Shown in pieces: positions 1 through 4,313 of a DNA stretch of 10,775 bases. A program made the translations under genes and the position numbers. Origin of the DNA: Candidatus Magasanikbacteria bacterium CG1_02_32_51 (GTDB lineage: Bacteria; Patescibacteriota; Patescibacteriia; Magasanikbacterales; UBA922); contig MNVC01000043.1 in NCBI GenBank assembly GCA_001871435.1, forward strand, positions 1 through 10,775. The letters are read 5' to 3'. Positions within the stretch are counted from its first letter, which is position 1. Each line of letters starts with the position of its first letter. The notes below the pieces were generated by a model. The model was not told where the DNA came from. It did not search any database and saw only the letters and a list, made by a program, of their open reading frames with translations.

Positions 1-300
1 CCTTTTTTCAAAAAACATGTTCTATTACCTTTGGGCAGATTTGTAAATAGATTATTTGATGTAGTAGATTTGCATGATTCTCAAAATGGTTTTAGAATTT
101 TGAACAAAAAAGCTCTTGATAAAATTAGAATTACTCAAAATCGTATGGCGCATGCTACCGAAATAATGGGTTTGACCAAAGAAAACAATTTGAAATTTGT
201 AGAATTTCCTGTCAAAGTTATTTATCATGAATATGGACAAGGGTTTAGTAGTGGTTTCAAAATTGTCAAAGATTTGTTGTTAGGTAAATTTTTGAAATAA
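1..300 (+). CDS. Glycosyltransferase family 2, C-terminal fragment (5' end outside window)
   Basis: The frame is open from base 1 to the TAA at 298-300, so about 99 C-terminal residues of a longer protein are visible; an internal TTG at 31 is not the true start. The segment DLHDSQNGFRILNKKAL followed by KIRITQNRMAHATEI and then FVEFPVKVIYHEYG resembles the end of the GT-A domain of DPM1-like family-2 glycosyltransferases, which commonly have a D-x-Q-x-G-F-R motif near this point. Such enzymes transfer a sugar from a nucleotide donor, often to a polyprenyl phosphate, at the cytoplasmic face of the membrane. The visible part has no transmembrane segment. The next gene, a DUF2304 protein, is a frequent partner of GT2 enzymes and supports the call. 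The exact donor and acceptor cannot be told. The catalytic N-terminal half is not visible. Confidence 0.8.
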   Translation, partial: PFFKKHVLLPLGRFVNRLFDVVDLHDSQNGFRILNKKALDKIRITQNRMAHATEIMGLTKENNLKFVEFPVKVIYHEYGQGFSSGFKIVKDLLLGKFLK

Positions 301-317
301 ATATAAGTAACAAGAAA

Positions 318-346
318 CCTGCCTGCCGGCGGGCACGGCAAGGCGG
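318..346. repeat. GC-rich imperfect palindrome
   Basis: This very GC-rich block lies in an AT-rich intergenic gap. CCT-GCC-TGCC (318-327) can pair with GGCA, GGC and AGG (332-335, 337-339, 341-343) around a GGCG loop, leaving two single-base bulges. No T-run follows, so it is not a standard intrinsic terminator. Its composition sets it apart from the surrounding DNA and recalls the other GC-rich hairpins at 2916-2946, 3161-3190, 3262-3276 and 6590-6610. It may be a dispersed palindromic repeat, but one copy in a window cannot prove that. Confidence 0.6.
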
Positions 347-358
347 ACAAGTTGATAT

Positions 359-389
359 TTGAGCTTAGAAATTTGTCATTTATTATAAT
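359..389 (+). promoter_or_regulatory. Possible promoter before the DUF2304 gene
   Basis: A perfect TATAAT lies at 384-389. The best upstream partner is TTGAGC at 359-364 with a long 19-bp spacer. Transcription would begin around 396, only a few bases before the ATG at 400, giving a nearly leaderless mRNA. That fits the lack of a ribosome binding site, but in DNA this AT-rich a chance TATAAT is common. Confidence 0.3.
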
Positions 390-399
390 AATTTAGAAT

Positions 400-726
400 A
401 TGCTTTTACTCATTTTCAAAATAATCTTTGCCTTGTTAGCATTATCAGCGATTATTACTGTCTGGCAAAAAAAACAAAAGACTTTGCTCGGAAACAAAGC
501 AACTTTTTTTTGGATAGCCTTTTGGTTGATATTGACTTTGGTGGTTTTTTGGCCTAATAGTACTCAGATTTTGGCTGAATATATTGGTATTGGTAGAGGT
601 GTTGATTTGATTATTTATTTATCTATTGTCTGTTTATTTTATTTAGTTTTTAGAATGAATTTGAAGATTGAAGGATTGAAAAGAGATTTGACCGAGGTAG
701 TTAGAGATAAGGCCTTAAAAAAATAA
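400..726 (+). CDS. DUF2304 family small membrane protein
   Basis: This 108-residue protein has three hydrophobic segments (about residues 2-21, 34-52 and 68-86) and a charged C-terminal tail from about 88 that looks helical (LKIEGLKRDLTEVVRDKALKK). Length, topology and the pattern with WQKK after the first helix and VFWP ending the second match DUF2304 (PF10066). Members of that family are usually encoded beside family-2 glycosyltransferases. The biochemical role is unknown; a membrane partner or scaffold for the adjacent glycosyltransferase is an inference from context. The ATG at 400 is the natural start because the first membrane segment begins right after it. There is no Shine-Dalgarno. 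The next gene starts 3 bases after the stop, so the two are very likely co-transcribed. Confidence 0.85.
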   Translation: MLLLIFKIIFALLALSAIITVWQKKQKTLLGNKATFFWIAFWLILTLVVFWPNSTQILAEYIGIGRGVDLIIYLSIVCLFYLVFRMNLKIEGLKRDLTEVVRDKALKK

Positions 727-729
727 TTT

Positions 730-1890
730 ATGAAAGTGGCTCATATTGTTTGTACTTATCCACCTTATTTTGGTGGTATGGGTAATACTGTTTTTCAAAT
801 GGTGAGCCACTTGTCTTTACTTGGTCATAAAATAAAAGTATTTACTCCTCAATATAGTCCAAAAACAGATAAAAAAGAATTGAAAGACAAACAAGATTAT
901 GTACAGAGACTTAGTGCTCCATTACAATATGGCAACGCTGCCTATTTGCCAACTATTAGTAAAGAGTTGGACAAATTTGATTTGGTACATCTGCATTATC
1001 CTTTTTTTGGTACAGCTAATCTAGTCAGAAAATGGAAATTAAAAAATAAAAACAAACCTTTGGTAGTCACTTATCATATGGATACCAGAGGTGATGGATT
1101 AAAGGGTTTTATTTTCAAAATTTATACCAAATTTTGGATGCCAAAAATTCTTGGCGTAGCTGACAAAATTTTGGTTAGTTCTTTTGATTATATTGAACAC
1201 AGTGATGCTAGAAAATTTTTTTTAGCCAATAAAGAAAAATTTGTAGAGCTTCCTTTTGGAGTTGATACAAAAATTTTTTGTCCACGTCAAAAAGATGATA
1301 ATTTGTTTAGCAAAAATAATTTACAAAAAGATGTGCCAACTTTATTATTTGTTGGTGGAATGGATACTGCTCATTATTTCAAAGGTATTGAAATTTTGTT
1401 GCAAGCACTTTTTTTGTTAAAAGAAAATAATGTAAAGATTCAGACTATTTTTGTTGGTGGTGGAAAATTGAGAGAAAAATTTGTTTTGGAAGCCAAAGGT
1501 ATGGGTCTTGAAAATGAAACACATTTTGTTGGACATATTAGTAATGAAGAATTACCATCATATTACAATCTTGCTGATTTATTTATTTTGCCATCTATCA
1601 ATACTGCTGAAGCATTTGGTGTAGTATTACTTGAAGCTATGGCTAGTGGCGTGCCAATAATTGCTAGTGACTTGCCAGGGGTAAGGACTGTTGCTAAAGA
1701 TGGTGGGGAAGTGTTTCCTGTGAAAGATTTTCAGGCCTTGGTTAATTTAATAAAAGATTATTTTGTTCAAAAAGAAAATATTGCAGTTTATAAAAAACAA
1801 GTACGTGATATAGCTGTAGAAAAATATTCTTGGTCTAGTGTTGTGGACAGATTAGATAATATTTACTCTCAACTTGTTGACAAACGATAA
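730..1890 (+). CDS. Glycosyltransferase family 4 (GT-B fold)
   Basis: This 386-residue protein has the usual length of a GT4 enzyme with two Rossmann-like domains. The N-terminal acceptor domain begins KVAHIVCTYPPYFGGMG, with the glycine-rich loop seen in this family; VHLHYPF lies at about 86-92 and VTYHMDTRGDG at about 113-123. The C-terminal donor-binding domain starts near 203 with TLLFVGGM, then IFVGGGKLRE (240-249), and carries the EX7E motif with E294 and E302 in EAFGVVLLEAMASGVP, whose glutamates contact the nucleotide-sugar in characterised relatives. It should be a cytoplasmic or peripheral membrane enzyme adding a sugar from a nucleotide donor to a lipid-linked or surface glycan. 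Donor and acceptor are unknown. It follows the DUF2304 gene after 3 bases and has no Shine-Dalgarno. With the upstream GT2 it forms an envelope glycosylation cluster. Confidence 0.92.
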   Translation: MKVAHIVCTYPPYFGGMGNTVFQMVSHLSLLGHKIKVFTPQYSPKTDKKELKDKQDYVQRLSAPLQYGNAAYLPTISKELDKFDLVHLHYPFFGTANLVRKWKLKNKNKPLVVTYHMDTRGDGLKGFIFKIYTKFWMPKILGVADKILVSSFDYIEHSDARKFFLANKEKFVELPFGVDTKIFCPRQKDDNLFSKNNLQKDVPTLLFVGGMDTAHYFKGIEILLQALFLLKENNVKIQTIFVGGGKLREKFVLEAKGMGLENETHFVGHISNEELPSYYNLADLFILPSINTAEAFGVVLLEAMASGVPIIASDLPGVRTVAKDGGEVFPVKDFQALVNLIKDYFVQKENIAVYKKQVRDIAVEKYSWSSVVDRLDNIYSQLVDKR

Positions 1891-1907
1891 ATTTGTTATA
1901 CTAGTAT
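1877..1907 (+). promoter_or_regulatory. Weak candidate promoter before the four-helix-bundle gene
   Basis: A perfect TTGACA at 1877-1882 sits in the last codons of the glycosyltransferase gene. TAGTAT at 1902-1907 gives a 19-bp spacer; the better TATACT at 1897-1902 gives only 14 bp. Either is suboptimal. If active, it would let the four-helix unit be transcribed independently. Confidence 0.3.
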
Positions 1908-1910
1908 AGA

Positions 1911-1950
1911 GATTAATGGTTTATTGGATTAATAGATTATTAGTTTAATT
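1911..1950 (+). repeat. Left inverted repeat of the four-helix-bundle unit
   Basis: This AT-rich repeat has a core TAGATTATTAGT at 1933-1944. The core is an exact reverse complement of 2339-2350, just after the stop codon of the enclosed gene. Outside the core the match continues imperfectly, with GATTAAT at the outer edge of this arm corresponding to the AATTAATC stretch ending at 2364. Only 6 bases separate the core from the ATG. Confidence 0.65.
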
Positions 1951-2337
1951 ATGGATAGAAATAATAAATATCAAGATTTTACCAATTTAGATGTTTGGAA
2001 ATTATCTCATGAATTGAGGATGAAAGTAGGAATAATTTGTAAATTTTTACCTGATGAAGAAAAATATAATGTAGTAAATCAAATAAGAAGGTCATCATCG
2101 TCTGTTGGTGCAAATATTGCTGAAGGTCATGGAAGATTTCACTATCAAGAGAATATACAGTTTTGTAGGCAAGCAAGAGGATCATTGGACGAAACACGTG
2201 ATCATCTTATCTATATAAAAGATTTGAAATATATAAAAAAAGAAGGAAGTGTTGAACATTTAATTGAACTTTGTGAAAAAATAAAGAAAAAATTAAATGG
2301 TTATATTGCTTATTTACAAAAATGTAAAAAAGATTAA
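1951..2337 (+). CDS. Four-helix-bundle protein (S23 / 23S rRNA intervening-sequence type)
   Basis: This 128-residue, all-helical, lysine-rich protein carries the hallmarks of the S23/IVS four-helix-bundle family: LDVWKLSHEL near the N-terminus (13-22), QIRRSSSSVGANIAEGHGR (44-62), and ARGSLDETRDHL (75-86). The family is named for ORFs found in intervening sequences of bacterial 23S rRNA. Its relatives include the Avd accessory protein of diversity-generating retroelements. The molecular role of stand-alone copies is not established. Here the gene lies between unrelated genes, has no Shine-Dalgarno, and is flanked by inverted repeats whose cores start 6 bases before the ATG and 1 base after the stop, so the whole looks like an inserted unit. 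No reverse transcriptase or template/variable repeat pair is in the window, so a retroelement role is not supported. Confidence 0.9.
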   Translation: MDRNNKYQDFTNLDVWKLSHELRMKVGIICKFLPDEEKYNVVNQIRRSSSSVGANIAEGHGRFHYQENIQFCRQARGSLDETRDHLIYIKDLKYIKKEGSVEHLIELCEKIKKKLNGYIAYLQKCKKD

Positions 2338-2372
2338 TACTAATAATCTAATAATCAATTAATCTAATAATC
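2338..2372 (+). repeat. Right inverted repeat of the four-helix-bundle unit
   Basis: The core ACTAATAATCTA (2339-2350) is the reverse complement of 1933-1944. It is followed by further CTAATAATC-like units (to 2372), so the arm is itself built of short direct repeats. Together the arms could fold the whole transcript into a long stem with the ORF in the loop, which is how the family's rRNA intervening sequences are arranged. Confidence 0.65.
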
Positions 2373-2380
2373 TAAATCGT

Positions 2381-2710
2381 ATGGGTAAATTTAAAAATGG
2401 TCTTTTTTTTGGAGGCTTACTAGGCGCAGGTCTAGTTTGGCTCAATGCTACCAAAAAAGGCAAAGAAGTTCGTGATGAATTATTAAACAATGCAGCTAGT
2501 GTCTATACAGATGTCAAAGAAAAGATTTTAGCTTCAGAAGGTTGGGACAAGATGACAAAGACAAAATATTATAAGTTTGTAGAGCAAACTGTCAATAAAT
2601 ATGCTGTAGAAAATGATTTGTTAGACAGTATGCGTGATATGATAGAAAAAGTTGTCAAAGCTCAATGGAAGAATCATTCTGGTGGTAAGAAAGTTGATGG
2701 TAAGAAATAA
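2381..2710 (+). CDS. YtxH-like small membrane-anchored protein
   Basis: This 109-residue protein has one glycine-rich hydrophobic segment near the N-terminus (about 6-22, GLFFGGLLGAGLVWLNA), then TKKGKEVRDELLNN, followed by a long charged, probably helical region and a basic tail (GGKKVDGKK). A short glycine-rich helix followed by a K-G-x-E-x-R-x-x-L pattern resembles YtxH domain proteins (PF12732). Function is unknown. The protein is predicted to be anchored in the membrane with its soluble part in the cytoplasm. The ATG at 2381 sits 8 bases after the right inverted repeat of the four-helix unit; no promoter or Shine-Dalgarno is evident, so it may depend on read-through from upstream. A strong terminator follows. 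Confidence 0.65.
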   Translation: MGKFKNGLFFGGLLGAGLVWLNATKKGKEVRDELLNNAASVYTDVKEKILASEGWDKMTKTKYYKFVEQTVNKYAVENDLLDSMRDMIEKVVKAQWKNHSGGKKVDGKK

Positions 2711-2725
2711 TTATTTACATAAGAC

Positions 2726-2753
2726 AAAAAACTCCTAATTTAGGAGTTTTTTT
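2726..2753. terminator. Bidirectional intrinsic terminator
   Basis: A perfect 12-bp stem, AAAAAACTCCTA (2726-2737) and TAGGAGTTTTTT (2741-2752), closes a 3-base loop and ends in a T-run. The left arm begins with an A-run, so the structure works on both strands. It ends the plus-strand transcript of the YtxH-like gene and the minus-strand transcript of the tRNAs. Confidence 0.9.
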
Positions 2754-2786
2754 GTGGTTTACCACGAGACGGCAAATCGTTTTTCG

Positions 2787-2860
2787 TGGGCGTGCTTGGA
2801 ATCGAACCGAGGACCTCAACATTATCAGTGTTGCGCTCTAACCAGCTGAGCTACACGCCC
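2787..2860 (-). tRNA. tRNA-Ile (anticodon GAT)
   Basis: Read on the minus strand this folds as a complete cloverleaf: acceptor GGGCGTG/CACGCCC fully paired, D-arm GCTC-AGCTGGTTA-GAGC, anticodon arm CAACA-CTGATAA-TGTTG with anticodon GAT, a 5-base variable loop, and T-arm CTCGG-TTCGATT-CCAAG. The discriminator is A, and CCA is not encoded, so CCA-adding enzyme would be required. The T-stem has a C-A mismatch at its third pair; all other stems pair. GAT reads AUC and AUU codons. The gene lies downstream of a partial copy of its own 5' end (2907-2963), and a strong promoter lies upstream of that copy, so the copy should be part of the precursor leader. The terminator at 2726-2753 would end the transcript. 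Confidence 0.97.
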
Positions 2861-2906
2861 TTAAATTGTCTATTTTTGTTATATTATATACTTACTTTAG
2901 TGTATA
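2861..2906 (-). other. Linker between tRNA-Ile and its partial upstream copy
   Basis: These 46 bases separate the intact tRNA-Ile from its truncated copy. On the minus strand they include CTAAAGTAAG and later AACAAAAATA. The corresponding 45-base linker before tRNA-Val (3107-3151) has CTAAAGCAAG and AATCAAAATA at matching places. The two linkers therefore look related although they belong to different tRNAs. Confidence 0.5.
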
Positions 2907-2963
2907 GCTCTAACCTCAGCCAAAGGCTGACCCGTCCTATGGCGGGAGCTGAGCTACACGCCC
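2907..2963 (-). pseudogene. Partial tRNA-Ile 5' copy with a 31-nt palindromic insert in the D-loop
   Basis: On the minus strand this begins GGGCGTGTAGCTCAGCT, identical to the 5' end of tRNA-Ile, and ends GGTTAGAGC, identical to the 3' side of the D-arm. Between them, at 2916-2946, lie 31 extra bases: CCCGCCATAGGACGGG and then TCAGCCTTTGGCTGA, each a hairpin. Removing the insert restores the exact tRNA-Ile D-arm. Nothing resembling the anticodon arm, T-arm or acceptor 3' strand follows, so it cannot make a tRNA. A promoter lies just upstream on the minus strand, so it should be transcribed in the leader of the real tRNA-Ile. Confidence 0.85.
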
Positions 2964-2980
2964 TTATAAATTGCTTGGCT

Positions 2981-3009
2981 ATTATAAACGATTTTGATAT
3001 TTTTTTCAA
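2981..3009 (-). promoter_or_regulatory. Promoter for the tRNA-Ile unit
   Basis: On the minus strand TTGAAA (3004-3009) and a perfect TATAAT (2981-2986) are separated by 17 bp, close to the sigma-70 consensus. Transcription would start near 2974, about 11 bases before the partial tRNA-Ile copy, so the copy and then the intact tRNA lie on one transcript. Confidence 0.85.
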
Positions 3010-3032
3010 GTACTTATAATCTAAGAGTCTAG

Positions 3033-3106
3033 TGACCGCAAGAAGATTCGAACTTCTGACCTCTACAATGTCAATGTAGCGCTCTAGCCAACTGAGCTAT
3101 GCAGTC
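3033..3106 (-). tRNA. tRNA-Val (anticodon GAC)
   Basis: On the minus strand: acceptor GACTGCA/TGCGGTC (one T-G wobble), D-arm GCTC-AGTTGGCTA-GAGC, anticodon arm CTACA-TTGACAT-TGTAG with anticodon GAC, 5-base variable loop, and T-arm AGAAG-TTCGAAT-CTTCT fully paired. The discriminator is A and CCA is not encoded. GAC reads GUC and GUU. Immediately upstream on the minus strand are two tandem partial copies of its own 5' end. The gene could be co-transcribed with tRNA-Ile by read-through, as I see no terminator between the two, but tRNA-Ile also has its own promoter. Confidence 0.97.
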
Positions 3107-3157
3107 TTAGTAAAGTTATTTTGATTGTTACACAGCTTGCTTTAGGAAGTAGCTCTA
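3090..3157 (-). repeat. 68-bp perfect direct repeat, unit 1 (tRNA-Val 5' end plus linker)
   Basis: These 68 bases are repeated exactly at 3191-3258, an offset of 101 bp. The unit runs from inside the D-loop of the intact tRNA-Val, out through its 5' end, and across the linker into the D-arm of the next copy. The repeat therefore spans a junction and was produced by duplication of the whole 101-bp module. Confidence 0.95.
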
Positions 3158-3207
3158 GCCCCAGCCAGAGGCTGGTCAGCCTTTGGCTGAAACTGAGCTA
3201 TGCAGTC
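3152..3207 (-). pseudogene. Partial tRNA-Val 5' copy A with a 30-nt double-hairpin insert in the D-loop
   Basis: On the minus strand this starts GACTGCATAGCTCAGTT, identical to tRNA-Val, and ends GGCTAGAGC, identical to its D-arm. Between them (3161-3190) are two 15-nt hairpins, TCAGCCAAAGGCTGA and CCAGCCTCTGGCTGG. Deleting the insert regenerates the true D-arm. The anticodon, T and 3' acceptor parts are absent. The insertion point, just 5' of the conserved GG of the D-loop, is the same as in the tRNA-Ile copy. Confidence 0.85.
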
Positions 3208-3258
3208 TTAGTAAAGTTATTTTGATTGTTACACAGCTTGCTTTAGGAAGTAGCTCTA
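3191..3258 (-). repeat. 68-bp perfect direct repeat, unit 2
   Basis: This is identical to 3090-3157. Beyond its upstream (plus-strand right) edge the copies diverge: the next module's D-loop insert is 15 bases instead of 30, so the following period is 86 instead of 101 bp. Confidence 0.95.
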
Positions 3259-3293
3259 ACCTCAGCCTTTGGCTGAAACTGAGTTATACAGTC
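3253..3293 (-). pseudogene. Partial tRNA-Val 5' copy B, degenerate, with one 15-nt hairpin in the D-loop
   Basis: This is the copy furthest from the intact gene. On the minus strand it reads GACTGTATAACTCAGTT, two substitutions from tRNA-Val, then the 15-nt hairpin TCAGCCAAAGGCTGA (3262-3276), then GGTTAGAGC. The single hairpin is identical to one unit of copy A. Its extra divergence suggests it is the oldest copy or the least constrained. Confidence 0.8.
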
Positions 3294-3305
3294 TATTGTA
3301 ATTTT

Positions 3306-3333
3306 GCTATATTATTACTCTAATAAGTGTGAA
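3306..3333 (-). promoter_or_regulatory. Probable promoter for the tRNA-Val unit
   Basis: On the minus strand TTCACA (3328-3333) and TATAGC (3306-3311) are spaced by 16 bp. The -10 element is weak, but it lies 12 bases before the first partial tRNA-Val copy, close to the 17 bases seen at the tRNA-Ile unit. Confidence 0.45.
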
Positions 3334-3443
3334 AATAATATATAACAAAAATGTAGTTTCGTCAACTCTTAAATATACAAAAAGATAGGTAAAATTGTTT
3401 TTTTGTAGTTTTTGGGTATCTAAAATTAGACTAATACATATTT
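3334..3443. other. Intergenic spacer between the divergent tRNA-Val and lepB promoters
   Basis: No gene is seen here. CTAAAATTAG at 3420-3429 is an exact reverse complement of 3455-3464, which lies inside the lepB promoter spacer. The rest is AT-rich sequence without recognisable structure. Confidence 0.5.
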
Positions 3444-3472
3444 TTGACTTTTTACTAATTTTAGTGTATAAT
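3444..3472 (+). promoter_or_regulatory. Promoter of the signal peptidase gene
   Basis: TTGACT (3444-3449) and a perfect TATAAT (3467-3472) are separated by 17 bp, a near-consensus sigma-70 promoter. The start would be near 3479, giving a leader of about 28 bases. TAGTG immediately before the -10 recurs before the -10 of the rpsU promoter. Confidence 0.85.
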
Positions 3473-3506
3473 CCTTTTTAGGAAATAATTATTTATTAAT
3501 GTTTTT

Positions 3507-4142
3507 ATGTCAGAAAAAATCGATAAAGATAATAATTTAGAGGAAGAAAATCAGGAAAATACCAATGATGAAGTCTATGAAAAAGGTTTTCTTGGTAAGA
3601 TGGCTTTGTTTTTCTTAGAACTTATCAAAATAGCCTTTTTGGCCGGTATTACTATTTTTGTTATTCGTGCTCTTATTTTCAAACCTTTTTATGTCAAAGG
3701 GCAATCTATGGAGCCAAATTTTTATGAAAAAGATTATTTAATAATTGATGAAATAACTTATAGATTTCGTGAACCTAAGAGAGGAGAAGTAATAGTCTTG
3801 AAGTCTCCTGTGAGTACTGATTTTTATTTGAAAAGAATAATTGGCTTGCCAAGTGAAAGAATAAAAGTAGAAAATGGAAAAGTAATTATTTATAGTAATG
3901 TCAATCCAAAAGGTATTATTTTAGATGAAAGTTATCTTAATAATGTAGATACTAGTGGATCAGTTAGTCTTACTTTGGGTAGTAATCAATATTTTGTTTT
4001 AGGTGATAATAGAGGAGCTAGCTTTGATTCTCGTCGTTTTGGTGCTATATCTCGTGATGCTGTAATTGGCAAAGTATGGCTACGAGGTTGGCCATTTGAT
4101 AGAATTTCTTCTTTTGATTTACCACAATACGCTATCAATTAA
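3507..4142 (+). CDS. lepB: Signal peptidase I
   Basis: This 211-residue type I signal peptidase cleaves signal peptides from Sec-exported proteins on the outer face of the cytoplasmic membrane. An acidic N-terminal tail of about 25 residues precedes one transmembrane helix (about 35-57). The catalytic serine is S67 in the box GQSMEP; the general-base lysine is K109 in FYLKRIIGLP. GDNR (166-169) and SFDSRRFG (172-179) are the conserved later boxes, so all family motifs are present and in order. Length and the single helix match the compact Gram-positive (SipS-like) type. It is transcribed from its own promoter. No Shine-Dalgarno precedes the ATG. Likely substrates include the two pilin-domain surface proteins encoded further along, since VirB2-type pilins are processed by this enzyme class; that link is an inference. 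Confidence 0.95.
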   Translation: MSEKIDKDNNLEEENQENTNDEVYEKGFLGKMALFFLELIKIAFLAGITIFVIRALIFKPFYVKGQSMEPNFYEKDYLIIDEITYRFREPKRGEVIVLKSPVSTDFYLKRIIGLPSERIKVENGKVIIYSNVNPKGIILDESYLNNVDTSGSVSLTLGSNQYFVLGDNRGASFDSRRFGAISRDAVIGKVWLRGWPFDRISSFDLPQYAIN

Positions 4143-4158
4143 GAATACTTTTAAGATT

Positions 4159-4276
4159 GGATACGAAATACGAAAATTACGAAAATACGAATATACTATT
4201 TTTCTCAATTTCGTAAAATTTATTATTTTTTATTCATTTTGCTTTCATAATTTTGTACTTTTCGTATTTCGTATCC
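4159..4276. mobile_element. 118-bp MITE-like element with perfect 18-bp terminal inverted repeats
   Basis: GGATACGAAATACGAAAA (4159-4176) and TTTTCGTATTTCGTATCC (4259-4276) are exact reverse complements. The left part continues with more TACGAA units (to about 4193), and another TTCGTA occurs at about 4210, so the element is built of short repeated TACGAA-type motifs in inverted orientation. It fills most of the 171-bp gap between lepB and hisS and has no coding capacity. Short size, perfect ends and lack of a gene suggest a non-autonomous mobile repeat. As RNA it could fold into a long hairpin, so it may also affect transcript ends or stability. I see no clear target-site duplication. Confidence 0.7.
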
Positions 4277-4313
4277 CTATATATACAAATTAATCAACAA
4301 ATAATAAAAGTCT

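Noticed and set aside
1951..2337. Diversity-generating retroelement accessory protein
   Set aside because: The protein is related in fold, but no reverse transcriptase and no template/variable repeat pair is present.
2786..3019. 77-residue plus-strand reading frame
   Set aside because: It lies across the minus-strand tRNA-Ile, its partial copy and the promoter; its sequence is the antisense of structured RNA genes.
3090..3293. Direct repeats as a CRISPR array
   Set aside because: The period is 101 then 86 bp, the repeated part is tRNA-derived plus a linker, the 'spacers' are hairpins related to each other, and no cas gene is nearby.
2861..3293. T-box riboswitch or other tRNA-sensing leader
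   Set aside because: No T-box core sequence or specifier loop is seen, and what follows is a tRNA gene, not a synthetase or amino-acid gene.
4066..4293. 75-residue frame starting inside lepB
   Set aside because: It overlaps the end of lepB in another frame and then runs through the 118-bp inverted-repeat element.
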